Positions 15,101 to 30,821 are shown, counted from the first letter of the stretch. The stretch is 64,000 nucleotides of DNA from Lethocerus indicus (GCA_019843655.1 JACDQD010000006.1:21284246-21348245); one strand, 5' to 3'. Made by a program: numbers and translations. Notes: generated by a model from the letters alone, not told the origin.

Positions 15101-18100
15101 GAAAATTAAAGCCGGACCATTTAGCGGGCGGCGTAGATTAGATTTCCGCTGTCGACCGGTCGGTCGTGAACGGACCACGAATCTCGAAAACCATAAATTA
15201 AAGTCCGAGTGGCTCTTTCGGAAAAGTGGCTCTTTCACGAGAGTGTGAAACTTGTAGATAGCGGGCGTATTTGTTTTCTTTATTTTATTTTTGTCTTCAA
15301 TTATACAAACGTGACAACGTCTCTGAGTGGTCGGAGACCTCCTCGGAATGCGCGCAAGATAAGGACGTCAGTACCGAATAGTGGACTCATTAATGCTTAT
15401 TACTCTATCGATTGGGGCGGACGAACCATTAGAAGGGGGTCCTAGCATAGGAAACCGATGGAGGGTTACTACTCCTTGCCGGTCCGCTACCCGCCATTAG
15501 CCCCGACCTCCGTACGGGACGGTTCTCCTTTTGATACATATAAATCTTCTGGCAAGAACGGTCGGACCTTATCGTCCCGATAACGCTTCTCCTCCCCGGC
15601 CGGCTCCCAATGATATATGGAGCGTAAATCAAACACTTCTCTTGTTTAATTTCACACCGGTGACGATAAATCACGGCCGCCTCCTCTACCGCCACGGCCG
15701 AGAGCTGAGAGACGGCGCAAAAATGGCGGAATCCGGTCTAACCGTTCGGCCAAAGTCGATATTCGATCCAGTCCATTGTCATCATCGACATTTCAATAAA
15801 GCGTCCCGCTTGCCATTTGCGAGTGACCGAAGCGTGGAGAATACCTAATAGGCCCCAACAGATTCAAAAAAGGAAATATACGGTAAAGGGTGTAACGAGT
15901 GGAATTTTACACGAAGAAATGAATTCAGTTGCAATCATTTATTTTATTAAGGCTAAGGAGATCTTACGAATAACGATACGCCAATGTGGTTTGCATACCG
16001 ATCTCACAGGAGACATTTTAAATTTTTAAAGTTACTGACGGCATAATTGACCATAGTTTTTCATGAAGATTATTGCTAAAACGTGACATTCGTGAACAAT
16101 AGGGAAGTATCGAACCATAAAAACTGTTGGCTAGGTACCGCGAATTAGCTAATGGTGGCCTGTGAACCACCCGCCCGCTCGCCCCTCGCAGTGAGGTCGG
16201 GTGACGTCGACAATTATTCTTTTCCTTTTCGCGGTCTCGGCATTAACTTTTATGGACGACAAACTTTTATGGGAGTGCAATAAAATTGAAGGGGAACGCC
16301 GTCCTTACCACGGAACGTACTTACCACGTGTTTACGCGTCTCTACAACAGTGTTGCTGTTTCGAACGACGCTTAGATGACCGAGAGACAATTCTAGATAC
16401 GGTCAGTAAAATGTACTATTCTCCGTTGTTGACCTCCTTACACCGAACATGTTGAAAATAAATTACTCGTTTTACATAGATTTACACAGTTCGGATAATA
16501 GAGCATTTGAATTATAATATCGTTACCCTTTCGGTTCGATAGAATTGCAAATCAAATCCCGGATAAACAGGCTACAGGGCACAGCTAACCTAAAGGTGTT
16601 TTACACCCCTACATACATAAATAACGATTAGGATTTCATATCGCAGAAATTTCATCATTTCAGAATAAGGTCTCAGTCTAATAACGCTAATGTGCTCGTT
16701 AGTCGCGAACTCATATCGCAAATTCGCCGTTTGTTTGCACGGAGTGAGTGTCTTTAATTGGTCGAAATGATGAAACGGGCTCTCAGTGCGAAGCGGTCGT
16801 AGGCGAGAACGCTCCGTCCCGCCGTTTCATAAGAGAAGTCTGAATTTATTCTACACTCGAGTAATAGAGCTAAATTTATTATCACTATTACTCCCGAACA
16901 AGGTCGACACACGAGGTTAAATAAATATCAAACGATGTCAGTACATTTACATGCACATATCACGACACGTTCGCAACGCTAGGTCCACTTGCGCCCGCGT
17001 AACAAAAAAGAATGTGTACTTTATAGCCGGAGACTAGAGCCCACCTCAATAAGGTAAGTTACCTACCGACCCGCTTAAAGTACACATCTAACCGACCCTT
17101 TGTGCGTGCGCCCTAGCCCACCGTATGACCGTGCTCGTGCATGCCTCAGATCTCAAACTGCAGATTTGAGCCTACGTATTTTAAATTATAGCGTTGCGAT
17201 AATTCCGTAAATAATTCCCACGCTTATCCTTACTGCCGTTGTTGAGCGCGCCGAAACGAGGAATAAAATTATCGCTTCTTAGTCGTTACCGTTAAGTTCC
17301 GGTCTGTCGATAATTCGAATGGAAACTTTGGCGGAGGTTCCATCGATATTTAAACGAAATTTAAGATGGAGAACGGTCTGTTTTTTCTTCTCGCGGGTGG
17401 AACCGCATTTTTCGTTTAAATTGGTCGGGGCGGTGGCGTCGGGTAGGGCCGCCCGAATCGAGCGCCCCCCCCCTACCCCCTACCGGCGCGTATCGGGGGG
17501 GGAGGCGAAAGATTTGAAAAATGCCAAGTACGCGGGAGGGGATTTCAATGGCGGTGATTGGGAGCGGTGTCCCGGCCCTCCTACACCCGGTCTACAACAC
17601 AGCTTAACCGCATTTAATTGTAGAGAGGACAGAGTGGGACAGATCCCCCATTCCGATTCTTCTCGCCCGAGTTACCGGCCGGCCGAGGATTCCAGTGTCA
17701 CTCACAGAGACGCCGTCGGTCCCAATCACCCCTTGCTCCTCCGCCCGGCCGGCATACGGCTTATTTCCTTTTTTTGCATTTCATTCCCTCTTTGTGGCCA
17801 CCCGAAAATCCCGGCCCCGGTATCGATTATAAGTGAGTTGTAATTAACGGGGCGAACAATGAGCCGAAAAGAGAGAAGACGAGGGTTCGCACGGCGCGCC
17901 GATTTCAAAGAGTTCCAGTAGTGCTGGAATTTCGTTCCGCCGGATTCCGAAACCGGACGCGTACACGCTGTCTGTATTTCGAGTATAAACGCGCCACCGT
18001 CCCACCGACAGGCCCAACCGAAAACAGTACGGAAAAATGCGACCGAAAAAGGAAAATGGCGGATTAATTTGCTCGACAGGAATTAATCGTTACTTGTGTA

Positions 18101-21100
18101 AGGCGTTCGTACAAGGTAAAGTTGAAAGAGGACCCGGATAAGTTATTTTACTTTTGGGAACCGGGGTCCTGGCATGGTATTCTGTCAGACGGATGTGCGC
18201 TCTGGGTTAGGGGAACGTGCGTAGGCGGAGCAGTCCTGTCCCCTGGCCGCCACCAGACAAAGCCCGAACCCACCGCCTCCAAACACTACCAACCGTCACA
18301 TCCTGCCTTTACGGCCCGACTAAATCCTTCCAACAAATTCGTGCCGAAAATTTAAAACCGATATTATCGCGGAGCGGGTAATTTTAATTTATAATAGTAT
18401 ATACCTAAATTATTTTAACTTATTAGCGTTAGTTTAGTCGTTTAAATGCTCTTCTGACGTTTCGAAATGTTCCTTTAGGTTGAAATAAAATGCATTCTAT
18501 TACATTATATTTGAGATTGAAATTAGAGAGTTGATCCTACATTTAGGGAGACAGTCACGCATCTCGGGATACTCTCTTGAATAACTATAGTACACTGTCT
18601 CGTGTTAATACGAAAACCAAACAAATAGAGGCCAAGACGCGCTATTGGATGTGGAACGGCTTCTCATTCGATACTTCCGTATCAATTCGTTTGAATATTT
18701 TATTTTGAGCCCATACAGTAAACTCTGAACGCGCATGGAAATAATATCAAAATTTAAATCGTAATCGGCCCCTAGACGGAAGGTTGCGGGGGTGGCGGCA
18801 GGCCCCAAAAGCAGGGATCCGTTTAACAGGAACCCATATCCTTGCAGGAGCTTAGGTTTTCCATATTAGTTGGAGTGATAAAAGAAAGTGTATACCGTTT
18901 ATTACGGCATTGGTGCGTATTCATAATCTTATTTGGGGCTCATTTAAATAATGATAAATTTCAATTCGTCTTTACAGACTTACTTAAAAACATACATTTT
19001 CCAGGTTCAAAATCAATCCATTCCATCTTTCCTTCCGCACAGACTTACCGTGGGGGCGTGTATTTCGATTAGGGGGTCGGAAAGGAATGCGACAGGCCTC
19101 CAGTGCGCGGATTTTACGGACAGGAGATCAGAATTCTCCCGGTGTTGCCTTTTGGGTTCTTATCATCGATTGGCCGAGGGCTTACCCCCTCGATTCGGGG
19201 CATGTTTCAGCGGGGGCGGCAGCGTGGGTTTTTGCCAGTCCCCTAAATATCGGTTTCACGTAACAGGACAATAGGCTCAGGTTGGAGTTCTACTTCGGAG
19301 TTTCGATTAGTGGATTTACTCGTCGAAAATTTGAAGTGTTGGGGGCGGCGAGGGTACCGTGGGTAAAAGCAGGCCCCCCGTTTGCTGGAACGCATCACAG
19401 GCGTCCAGTAAGGAGGAAGAGTTAGTTAGGACCGCAGGGGGCGGCTGAAATTTGGGGGCGGCTACGAAGGGCGGAAGGGGCGTTAACGGAAGCCGGCAGG
19501 CCTCCAAAGGGATCGACCCGAGAACAGGAATACAATAAAGGCTAGGAGCTCGATATCTGGCTGAGGGGCGGCACATCGAAGGGGTCGCGCCCCCGCGGGG
19601 CGTGGCCCGCCCAGGCAACAGGTCGATTGTACGTAGTCTCGCATCGGAGCCGAATTACACCGGAATCGATTACTTTACGAGACAGTATTCTGCTTAGATA
19701 AAGGGGTAAAATCGACTTTCATATTGCACCTACATGACGGTAGGTAGATCAACAGGGTAGGACCGCGATTCCAATTGGCCAGGAGTGTAGCGGTGGGCAG
19801 GAGGTTATTCTATAAATGTGGTATTCGAGGACATAAATTGCCAATCCGAAGTTGTTCGCATTTATAAATAAATGCCCCTTCGGAATGCGCCAGGCCTCCG
19901 GAAGGAAAATTCGAAGAACAGGATGGCAGTAAGAGCGAGGAGTTGGACCTAACTGAATTTAGTCCCGACCCGCCCGCTTGCTGTTAGAGCGGGGGAGTAT
20001 TTACCGGCAATACATTCGTTTCGGGACGAAAGGGTTAGCGCGGCGGCGATGGGGCGGGCCAGCAAAGACCAGTTTCTATGATAGGAGTCCAGATTCGCGA
20101 AGGAGCCATAGCGTACTTTGGGGGCGGCGCCGCCCCCCGACTCCGCGGCTAGGGGCGTGGCAGGGGGATCATCGTGGGTAAGTGGCAGACCGCCCACGGT
20201 CGGCCTTTAGAACCAGGAGTTCAGAATCGGGCAGAAGTTCACAACCCCGTAGCGCGGCTCCACCCCTAAGTAAATCAATACCTCGGGCGTATTCCCCTTC
20301 TGTCCTGTGGCGCCCGCTGACCATCAATAGTGGACTCACAGTAATTCCACCAGTAACTTCCACCATGCCCTCTTTTTATTTTTGTCTTCGTTAAATTAGC
20401 TCAGCCGCTTTTTTATTTAATTAGAGGCGTGCGAGCCCCTATTTTTGCCTTTATATACGGTGTAGAATAAAGGAGTCGCATCGACATTAAACGAAAATCG
20501 TAAATAAATTATTAGGGATCCCCGGGAAATGAAACGTGGAACGTGAAAATGCGGCATGTCGGCTACCCGGTGAACCGTCGAAGGGGGAGGCGGTAACGAT
20601 AAGACCGTAAATTACCCGTCCTGGGCATCACCCCCGAGCTACCCTATTAACCGGCTCTCCTCTCTCCCAGTGGTTCTTCTCTAATAAATAAACTACATAG
20701 ATAGCGCTTTCGGAGGGCGCTCCCCACAATGGAGCAATTTGTGAAATTAAATCGATACGTGTGTGTCTATGTGTGTGTGTGTTAGTGTGTGCTCGGGTCT
20801 ATCAAGATCGGACCGACCACGATTCGAATTTGAAGGCGGAAAGCTCCCGAGGCCGAGCGCCCGGCAACTGAGATTATCACAGCTACGTAATAATACGAGG
20901 GACCTCCACTTTAAATCACGTACGAGCTCGTCATTATTACAAACATCTTCAAGTCTTGAACCGAACCGAGAGCCAGTAATAGTGAAGTACTCCTTCTCTC
21001 TCTCTTTCTCTCCTCCTCTATCCCACTCACCAACCCTTTGTCGCTACCCTCCACCCTCGCTAACAACCTCCAATTACCTTCAGCTACGTTGGACTACGTA

Positions 21101-24100
21101 CAAAAAAAGTCTGGGCAAAAATGTTGCGATTAGTATACACCTCGCATTTAGTCCTCTACGTGACGAATTAGCCATGTAACTCGGCGTAGCGTTTTATTAT
21201 AATATTATACTAATGAATGGTTCAAATCCGTCGTCGCCAAAATACTTTTGCGATCATCTCCTGTGCGCAGCAACCGGATTGTTCCGTTAACCGATCGATC
21301 GCGTCTCATCCGATTGAAGATTTATCGCCGCTTACCATTTAGAAGGTAGGGACACAAGTTCCTTTCCGACCATGTCGGAGGTCCCGAGCTGCGAAGGGCC
21401 GTATTTTAAGCCGCCGGACGCCGCGGTGGCAAAAAGAGGAGCTTAATTGTCGCCCGTGTACCCGGGACCGGGTAACACAAAACCGTGGTCTTGTACTCCT
21501 CCCGGCCGGAGATAGACCTCGGTTTTTGCCTGCCAACTCCGAGCTCCGTCCAACAGAAACAGATAGCATCTCACTCGGTGTCGTTTCGGGGCAGTGGGCT
21601 AGACGCCCTTTTTACACATACCTTAGATTCATTTCAATACCAAACTCATTCCTTTTAACCCTTAAATCAATGCGTTTAGGAAATTACGCATTGGAAATTC
21701 GGAGGCATGAATTCAGTTATACCGTACACTGACATAATGAACGTGTTTTATATTATATTAATTCAGAACCGTTTTCTGTAAATAAATACGAATATTTATT
21801 CGTATTAGCATTACTAAAATACTAGGCTGAATGTTTATACGACGATACGTTTCCACGGTGTAATATCGAGATTTGTAATTTGCACTGGCAATACTCGTTC
21901 GAGGAAGTATGCGGCCCGAATCGAATTCCTCGGCATGTAGCCGTACAAAAATTTCAGGGTGGTGGTAGGTCTTATACTGGGCAGGGTGGTACCACCACCG
22001 GGCGGGAGGGGGAGGGGAGTAATCAAGGGGAGCCTTGTGTATGTACAATGAGGCAGACGTACAAAGAAGGGCGGGGGTTCGGCGGGATGGGTAGGGGGGC
22101 CTCTGCCCTCTCATCGCTGACAATGACAATGGTACTTCAGTTTAGTCGGAGATCCTCCCTCCCTCCCTCCCTCCCTCCCTCCCTCTCGTCTCCTTCTCTC
22201 TCGCTCCGTCTTCCCAGTGGGGGCTGTCACTCGTTGCCGGTTCAGATCCCCGCGTTCAGATAACAATGAAAGTACAATATTTATTACACGGCCGACGGGT
22301 ATACCTTCCACGACCCGGTCCACCACCACGGCCGTCGTTATGAATACATCGGAACCATATTCGAAGGCGGGAGGGGTCGGGGAGGGAGGCCGGCCGCCCC
22401 GCTACCGCCTCGCCCTCTAAAGACGGTATTTAGAGTCCGGGGGGGGAACGCCACCGGAAGGGAGGGAGAAGCGGGAGGTTTCGTTTCGATTATTTATTCG
22501 ACCGGTCCTGAGAAGGGGGCCCCCTTAATTTATGTCGAAATGTCCCCCCCACCGCGGTGCCCGGGGCCCGGTTGACACGGCGAGGTGGCTTCCTCCGCCG
22601 GGACGTTGAACCGACGAAATGTTGCATTAATGTTGCGGCTCCCCTACCCTACCTTCAATACGGATTAAAGTCTGGGCCGCCTCCTCTCGCCCCCGTCCCA
22701 ATTTATTGAACCCGTTTAAGTGAACTGAAACAATTGTGAATGAACCACCGATATGATAATATAAATATTTCGTATAATATAACTATATTTTCCTTTTTAT
22801 TATACTAAAATATTAAAAACATAATAATTGGATTGAGAACTGACTGTAGCAATAAAATGAGTTGCAAAAAAAATAATATAATATAAGTTATTTATAATAT
22901 CAGCGTATCACGTTCATTTTAAAAAGTCCAACGGGTTATCACCTTGTTATTGGATGAGATGATTGGAATGTTTTCAAAACTATAAATGACTCGAGGATGT
23001 TGATTCTATTTCCGATAATTACAATGGGCATTAAGCTTCTCTTATTATGCTACGGCCCGGCTGAGATCGAGACAATTCGAGGCCCCATATATTGTCTCCA
23101 TGGGCGTTTACAACCTTTCATTCAATTGGCTATTAAATTGTTATAGGTATCGATAAAACGGTCTTCGCGATAGGTAAAACCGACAGGTCTTGTAGCGCCG
23201 TCGGTGGATAATACTGGAGAAGCGGTGGCCTCTAATATTTTTGTCAGACCGGCGTGAGGTGGGGATTTCGTACGCGTTTGAGGGTTGGTTGGGCGAGGGG
23301 AGGCGTTGTGCACCCGTAAGGCGGCGGTGCTCGTAAAACGGCGTCATAAACGGGCTGTAAACTGGGCAGTCCCTCAGCCTCTCTTTTGGCCTTTTTGCCA
23401 ATAGATTAGTGTCGTCGAGATCCTCCTCCTCCTCCTCGTCCGCCCCCTCCTCGCACCACTCAATGGGTTTTCGATGATTTCTCCTTTCGTCGCCCTGCCA
23501 AGGCGACCTATCTCCCTATAAAATATACAAAATACAAGTCAACGCGACGTGCAAAGGGGTAATTAATAAAATATGTTCCGCTATCTATTATATAATTATG
23601 GTAATTAACAGAAATGTTTTTATTCGTCCAATTACTGTTCTCACCATTGTCAGTAATATTAAATTTTACGCAGTGACTTTCTGGTAATAGGGATTATTAC
23701 CAAAGTATTCGAGTTATTCCAAAATAAATGATTTTAGAGCAAGCCGGAGTCCGGTTTGGCCGCTATTTTCGTATGACACTATCCGACAAAGACGACATCC
23801 GTTGCCACCGGGTGGGAGGATCACGGGTAATTGGGCGGGCATTCCGGGCCGATCCTCCTATTCAAATTTCGGGGGGGGCCTCTTTATTTTCTTATTTTTT
23901 CACCCCGCCAGATTTGGACGGCCGCCTTTCCCGCTCTCTCTTCCCTTCGTTTTCCCTATCTAATCCCCTTCGATCTAAGCAAATAACAACGGAAAATCCG
24001 TATGTATTCAATTCTCGAAAGACGTCCCAAGTTTTAGCAGATTATCCTCTTCATCTTCCTGAATTGTGGGTGAAAATCGAAGGCTACTTTTCCTTTCGGT

Positions 24101-27100
24101 TTTTTGTTTAATGTATGAATAAGGAAAGAACCGACTAATAAGCATAGAAGAACCAGTTGGCAGATTCGAATAATAATGACCTTACCTATAACTTTAATTG
24201 AGTGGTCGGACGACCAATTAAAAATCCGTGTTAATCAAAAGGGACTCGGAAATATTTAATTCCTCGAAATGCCGACCATTAAGAAGAGGTCGTTTCATAA
24301 TTTCTCTTTTCGAAAAATAAAAATAAAAGCGTAATTCGTTCCGGAGTTTAGGTTTAACTCTTCGCTGTAAATAAGAAGAGTCGATAATAAACGAAAATCC
24401 GTTACGCGGCTATACTTTTGTATCACTCCGTATTAAATGATAGTCTCCAACAGATAAATATATCCGCTGGTTTATAGCGGCGGCAATCTTATAATTAGGA
24501 AACGGAATAAAATTTCGACTACTGGCAGCGGCCGTCGTAAATCATCGGAAGCCGGCATATCGAACCGGTATTAATATTTCTAGAAGGATAATTTCACTAG
24601 TATGTATACTATCGGGGGTCGGGCGGCGGGATAATGACGAGCTTTCAGAAACAAACAAAAGACTTTTAATTAAAAACTAATTTATAGCACTCTCGAATTG
24701 TCAATCGGAAAGATAAGGCGGAATAATAACGGGCAGCGTCTCGATTATTAAAAGTTCAATTAAGAGGGAGAAAAAATTAAATATAAATTACGATTGGCCA
24801 GCGCACCTCCGCCTCCGCCTCAACCACCTCCGACCCGCCTAGAGCGCCGCCTCCCGGTTTTCGCGTTTTTATTTTTCCCAACCACCGAGATAGCCGATAC
24901 AACTATTAATTTAATTACGGAAAATAAATATTTAAAGCGTATTTCGCCATAGTCGTTCGGGCCGAGCACGAGTTCAATCTGCACAGTGATCACGTCGCCA
25001 CTGAGGATGAGCCGTACCCAACATATAAAGGAGCGCAACAATAAAAACGTTTCCCTACGTTACTGTTTATAGGCATTCAGTTGAAATGAAACAAGGACGG
25101 GACTGTAGGACTTATCTTTTAGAACTGACAAAAGGAGGTGTGGGGCTGAGACCGGGAACGGTCGGGTTAGGGCGAACAATGGATCAGTTCTGGGCCCGAT
25201 GGCGGTGACTGGGGAGGTGCGGGGTAAAAAGGAGGCGCACAGTGCCCGTTATTAATTATTGTTGGTATTGTTTAGGCTTAGCCGTTGATTAGAGATGACC
25301 GCGGGGTGTCGCCGAGGCCGTCCCCTTATCTGATTGCTCCCCGCTCCTAACAAACATCCTCCTACCGCGCGCCTCTAAAATGCATTCCTGTCCGGGCCGA
25401 GAAGCGCCCCCTCCCCCTCCGACAATAAATATCGCCCTCGTCAAATGTACAAACCCAGTCCTATTAGAGCCCCCCCACCTTCCCCCGATGTATTGAGTGG
25501 CTCGTTTGCTTCGGCTCCCGACCACTCGAGAACTGATAAATGTTTAGGGTAGCGCGCGATTCCGAGACGGATGGAGGAGACGTGAGCTTCCAAACCGCAT
25601 TATTGAGTTGATATTTTGTCACGTACGCGAATAGCCTGCCTGATGGAGACGTTGATCACTCGGTAAATATTGATTCCGACTGAATAGAGAGGCCTCTGAC
25701 AAATGTATTATGTATTTATACTTTAGAATACATATTCGCCAGTTTTTCTCTAGCCGACAAGGCATTGAATAATTAAATGTCAGCAGTGTAGAAAAAATAC
25801 ATAATATGTTCCGCGTGTTCCTGTTCGACGCCAACCTTCGGAAAATACCTTCATCATTTGATCGGGCCTTATCGAGGAACAATTCATCAGGCTTATTTCC
25901 CTTTGGAGTTGGCCTCCATCGAAACTATCCATTTTTCTCCCCCGGGTTATGGTGAATGGGGGAAATATTGGATGGAAGTTATACGACTTTACCGAACCGG
26001 TAAATACTATCGATCATCGGATACGTTCATACACGTTTCAAGAAACCAGTTTCCCCTCCCGCTGGTCCACCGGTCCTCGCAGCGATGGCGGCAGAAACCG
26101 CGGAAAGTTGAAAATGAAGCCGCATAAACCGCATTGACGAAATCGGAACGATTGCAAAATTACGAACGGCGCAAATGGTCATGTGCAAGGCTGGCCGGCC
26201 TCGACAACATTGTCGGAGGGAAATAGATAAACATATCTTGCGCGTTTTGTCGATTGCCGAGAAGATATATTTGAAATATGCTGACTGTAACGAGTGGGCA
26301 CCTGTAGATGGTATCTGCTAAACAAGATGGGAAGCGATGATGTAGGCTGGGGGGGGGAGGTTGTCGTCGTTTTGATGAACTGGGAACATGTGGCCGCTTT
26401 TTTGTTATATAGAACAACTGTTGTCGATAGTTGACAAGTTGGTGACTTAAACGCCGGCCATAAAATGAGCTACGGAGCTGTCATTTCTTCATTCTTCCAG
26501 GGGAAGCAACCCTTAAGTACTTCACGCGTCCGCCGAAAAGTGTTTTTCAAATGTATTGGTAATGTACTGTCTAATGTTTAGCATTACGTCCTAGCGGTGA
26601 GATTAGTGCGCACTATTATTATTTTTATATTTAAAATTATACTGTTAAGGATTATAGAATACAGTATAACCACATAAGGTTGGCCAACTACCTTCACTGG
26701 TCAATTCCCCACCTACCTTCTGAAAACTCGCCCCCACCCCACGCCTTCCTGAAACAGAATATATCGATTTGTTTATTTTCTCTTTAAACTTATAAATATA
26801 ATATCAAGATTTATGCCGCTTATAATCAGACGCCATTGTCGAGTGGGGCCTTGGCGGTCTAAATTGTAGTTGGTCTGCGCGTAAACAACGGCATCAGTGT
26901 CGAATCCTCGGCAATCGTCTATTAGTTTCGATTTTCGGCTATGACAGAAATTGAACCGAATGTTGTTTAGCGTTCGATCTACTTTTGAGGCTTATTTATT
27001 GGTTGGAAATTGGTTTGAATAGATGACAGTCTCGCATATGGTCGACATGTTTCTGTTGCTATATATCGACATAAATTAAATAGTTTAAATATCAGAAAAA

Positions 27101-29537
27101 GATTCATTTCGAAATTCTAATCTAGGTAATATCCGATTTAAATTGGTAACGTCGGGTTTTGATAAATCGTAAATTCTCTAAGGTACAATATTTGTATTTC
27201 TCAGGTCCGATAGTCGGCTATTTGCCCATCTTTTAAAACGTTAATCGCGTATAGTTTGGAGCGCCGAAAAGAAGGATATAAATTAAGGAAGACCGTTCAG
27301 AAAAACGTCAGGAGTCGGAGCCATTTTTCAACTAATAATAGGTGGTGACACGCGAATGTATGTACGGGGCTTTGAGAAAGATAATTTATCGAATTTATCG
27401 CACAGTTAAAAAGTTCTTTTTTAGTATACGCCGCTCCGGCCCCGAAAGAATTAGCATATTAACTGAACCTAGAGGACATTTTTCGTTTGACAAACAGGGA
27501 TTCTTTTTTCATATTTCAACTTAATAATAATTGTTGTTGCCGGCAAAACGTCCGCGGGTATTCACACCGTGCCGTGGATATAATTTATTCCCGGCGTTTA
27601 ACACAGTCGGTGTTACCGGTTATCGTCGATAACCTGTACTTCCCTTTCGGAGAGGGAAATTATAAACGATGAAAATCGAAAAATTCCGTAAAGTATCGTC
27701 TGCCGAATATTTCGAAGCTATAATATTACAAGGATGGCTATTTTCGGAGTATTTAGAGCGGCAACCAATGTTCTCAGGGAACCGGTTAGATACGTCGTTT
27801 CTAATTAAAATAAACTGCTGTCCCCGCATATTTACCGAATACTCGACGTTTTTATTAATCGTATCCGCGACGATGATTCCTCCCCGGGACGGGAGCCGAA
27901 CTGTAAAATATTTCTAATTAAGCGCCGGCGGAGAAGACGCCGCCGAGGCCCCCACGTTTTAGTAACGGAGGTGGGCTTTATGGAGCTTTTAAAGTTAACT
28001 TAAACGCGGTGGGGGGAGACAGAAGCCGTAAAAGATAATATTTTTTTCAACGGCTATAACGGTTCCCGGGTCCTCCCTCGTCCATCTAGCACCAACCGTT
28101 CGCGGTATCATATTTGTCCTACTAAATCCCCCGTCCGGCCACCGTTTTACGGCCTGTAAAACGGAGCCGAATTCAATAACGCTTATATACGATATATTAA
28201 AAGAAAAATGGCCCCCGAGGTGGCCGCTGCTTTTTTTTGCGCGGGAGACTCCCGGCCGACTTTTATAGTTGGAGCTTTCGAGCGCCCATGGGCGGGCGCC
28301 CATTAGGGACGGGCCAGTTTCGGGCCGCCCGCTCTTATTAGCCCAGCGCCAGCACGAAATTTGCCACTCGGGGATTTTCGAAACCCTCCTCCCTCCCCGG
28401 CCACCACACTTAATTACACTCGGGTTTGAGACGCCTGTTGCCGGTCTGGTTACTGGGGCCTCGTAAACCCTGCTAATACTTACCGCCCGACGAAAACCGG
28501 CGTCGTTCAAACGGCCGTAAAGAGGATCGCGTTTCGGAAGAACCGATTCCATAACGAGCCCGGCCGCCCTTCAGTTTCCGACGCAATTTTCTCGGAAAGC
28601 AAACCTCGTTACATCGCTGCTCCTTGTCCGTGAGGGGAAACGTTCCAACAGCGCTTAAAATTTTTGCGGTCCACATTATTTTTGCCATATATAAAAAACG
28701 TGTACAATAAATAATAATCGAACAAATATTTTACTTAACGCGGTATCGTTCGTAAGCCTAAGGTAAGTGCCTGCGTCCCTTGACCGGGCACTGTCCAGTT
28801 ACTCGAGTTAGTCGAACTGACACTAGATTCTTCATCGAGTCATTCCGCGTACGTGATACCCTGTGTGGCTGGTTATTTACCGGAATGATTTATCACGAAT
28901 CTTAATATCGGAAAACTGCCAGTCTGACTATGATTAGAGTGTTGGATTTCCCGTCTTTTCAAGGATGGAATTCGGCTGGGAGCGATCGGCCGTCCGGGCG
29001 GATGGCCAGCTGTCTTTAAAGCAGTAACCCTCGGTAGGCAGAGGGATTACCGAGGCGGTGTTATATAGTTGGGGCGTGTTGCGGTGTGCGTGCGTGATGA
29101 TTTAATACGGTTTGCGCGAAATTAATGCCGGGCAGGGCCGAGGACCGCGGCCCGGGGACGTTGAGATATGTAGCCCACCTCGCTCCCGCCCTTCGACCGA
29201 GCGGCAACAACCCCGCATTGATTAATAGTATGGCTAGAGATTAATTCTCTGCCCTACTACAACGAGCCTCAGAATTTATTAAAAATAAAGATCCCGCGTA
29301 CGCGCGTTCCTGCTGATGTCCGAGCCCCAGTAGGATTCGAGACAAGCTAAAGGCTTTTAACGACCAACAGATAAGAAACACATATTTTACTTAAGATTAC
29401 TCGGATTAAATAAGTATTTCACCTGTCTCATTGGACCGCTTCTATATATTTTATCGATAGTAGGAAACGCGTGATTATGGCCCTAAATATACCCTAATAT
29501 ATAGATCTAACTTCATTATACCTGAATATTAATATAG

Positions 29538-29586
<49 letters not shown>

Positions 29587-30777
29587 GACACTTCTTTGAA
29601 TGTCGTGAATATAAATTCTAATATTAATAATATGCGAATAAAAAATATACATTACTATTTAGTATGTTCACTGTGTTATTTTAGTACTTTGCGTATTTAT
29701 ATTTGTTTTATTATTCATGCGTACCTTACTTGCTTTGATGCCACTTGTGCAGGCAAATAAAAAATATGATATTGAGAAAAATCTTATACACTCCATTGTA
29801 CCTCATTTATTTTTTATTTCTCTAAGACATCTATTTTTAAGATTTCGACTTCCGTTCTTTAGTTGTCAATACTTCTACTAATAAGTACATATTACAGTTT
29901 CAAATTTACTGTAAAACGGCTCGAAAATGCCGTTATAAATAGGGATATTTTTTACACGACGTAATATTTCATCGACGTTGTCGTTCGGACTTCACTTTTA
30001 CGGGGGATTTTGAAAATGAACTCTTCGGGAGGGTGGACGAGGAGGTTGTTCAACTCCCGAGCCAGCTGTAAAACGGGAACATAAATATAGAGGGAGAAGA
30101 GACCTCATCCGAAATGAGTTTCTCGATAACTACCACAAAAGAAGTAAAAGTGAGGAAATGCTCGGAGAAAATCTATTAGGTATTTATTTTCTCCAAGAGA
30201 GAGAGAGGCATAAGCTATAGCCGGCACTATCGTTTCAGGCTTTGAGAACGGAGACAGAACTGTTTACGTAAAATGTACGATGTTCGCCGTTTGTCCCTCA
30301 ATGAAAGTAGAGACCGTATTGTGTACAATAATTACACGTTATTTATATTATAAATGCGATGTTGCGATACTTTTCTGTTTACGACCGTACCCGGCCAGCG
30401 AAATATAACGTGTACTATGACCCATTCATTAAGTGTGGCTCTGGAGGGGAATCGCGCTCTTAATTTTCGCTTGTCATAAAATACTTTTCTTAACGACTCC
30501 CGGGAGGGTTTTAATTTTTGATGGGGCAAAAAAATATCAGTCCCAGTACTTGGAAAGAGGAAAAAGAAATGAAATACGGCCGGTATTAACCCCGCAAGGA
30601 GTATATGATGGGGCCCGGGTTGCGTGATACTACCGTGTTAAGGTCCCCCGCAACCTGACTTTTCGCCGGATCCTTCCACAGTCGTTTGGCCGGAACGTTA
30701 AACTTTCTATCATCGTTGATCTCCGTAGTAATTTCATAGCAACATCTTCACTTCCTCTCCCCCCCTCTCTCTCTCTC

Positions 30778-30821
<44 letters not shown>

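Noticed and set aside
17319..17843. 174-codon open frame in the 23.5 kb intron
   Set aside because: It is rich in Arg, Pro and Ser from GC-biased sequence, with no recognisable domain, and lies within an intron whose flanking exons join perfectly without it.
22239..22249. ggttcagatcc, resembling a tRNA B-box
   Set aside because: Two mismatches to the consensus, and no A-box or foldable cloverleaf around it.
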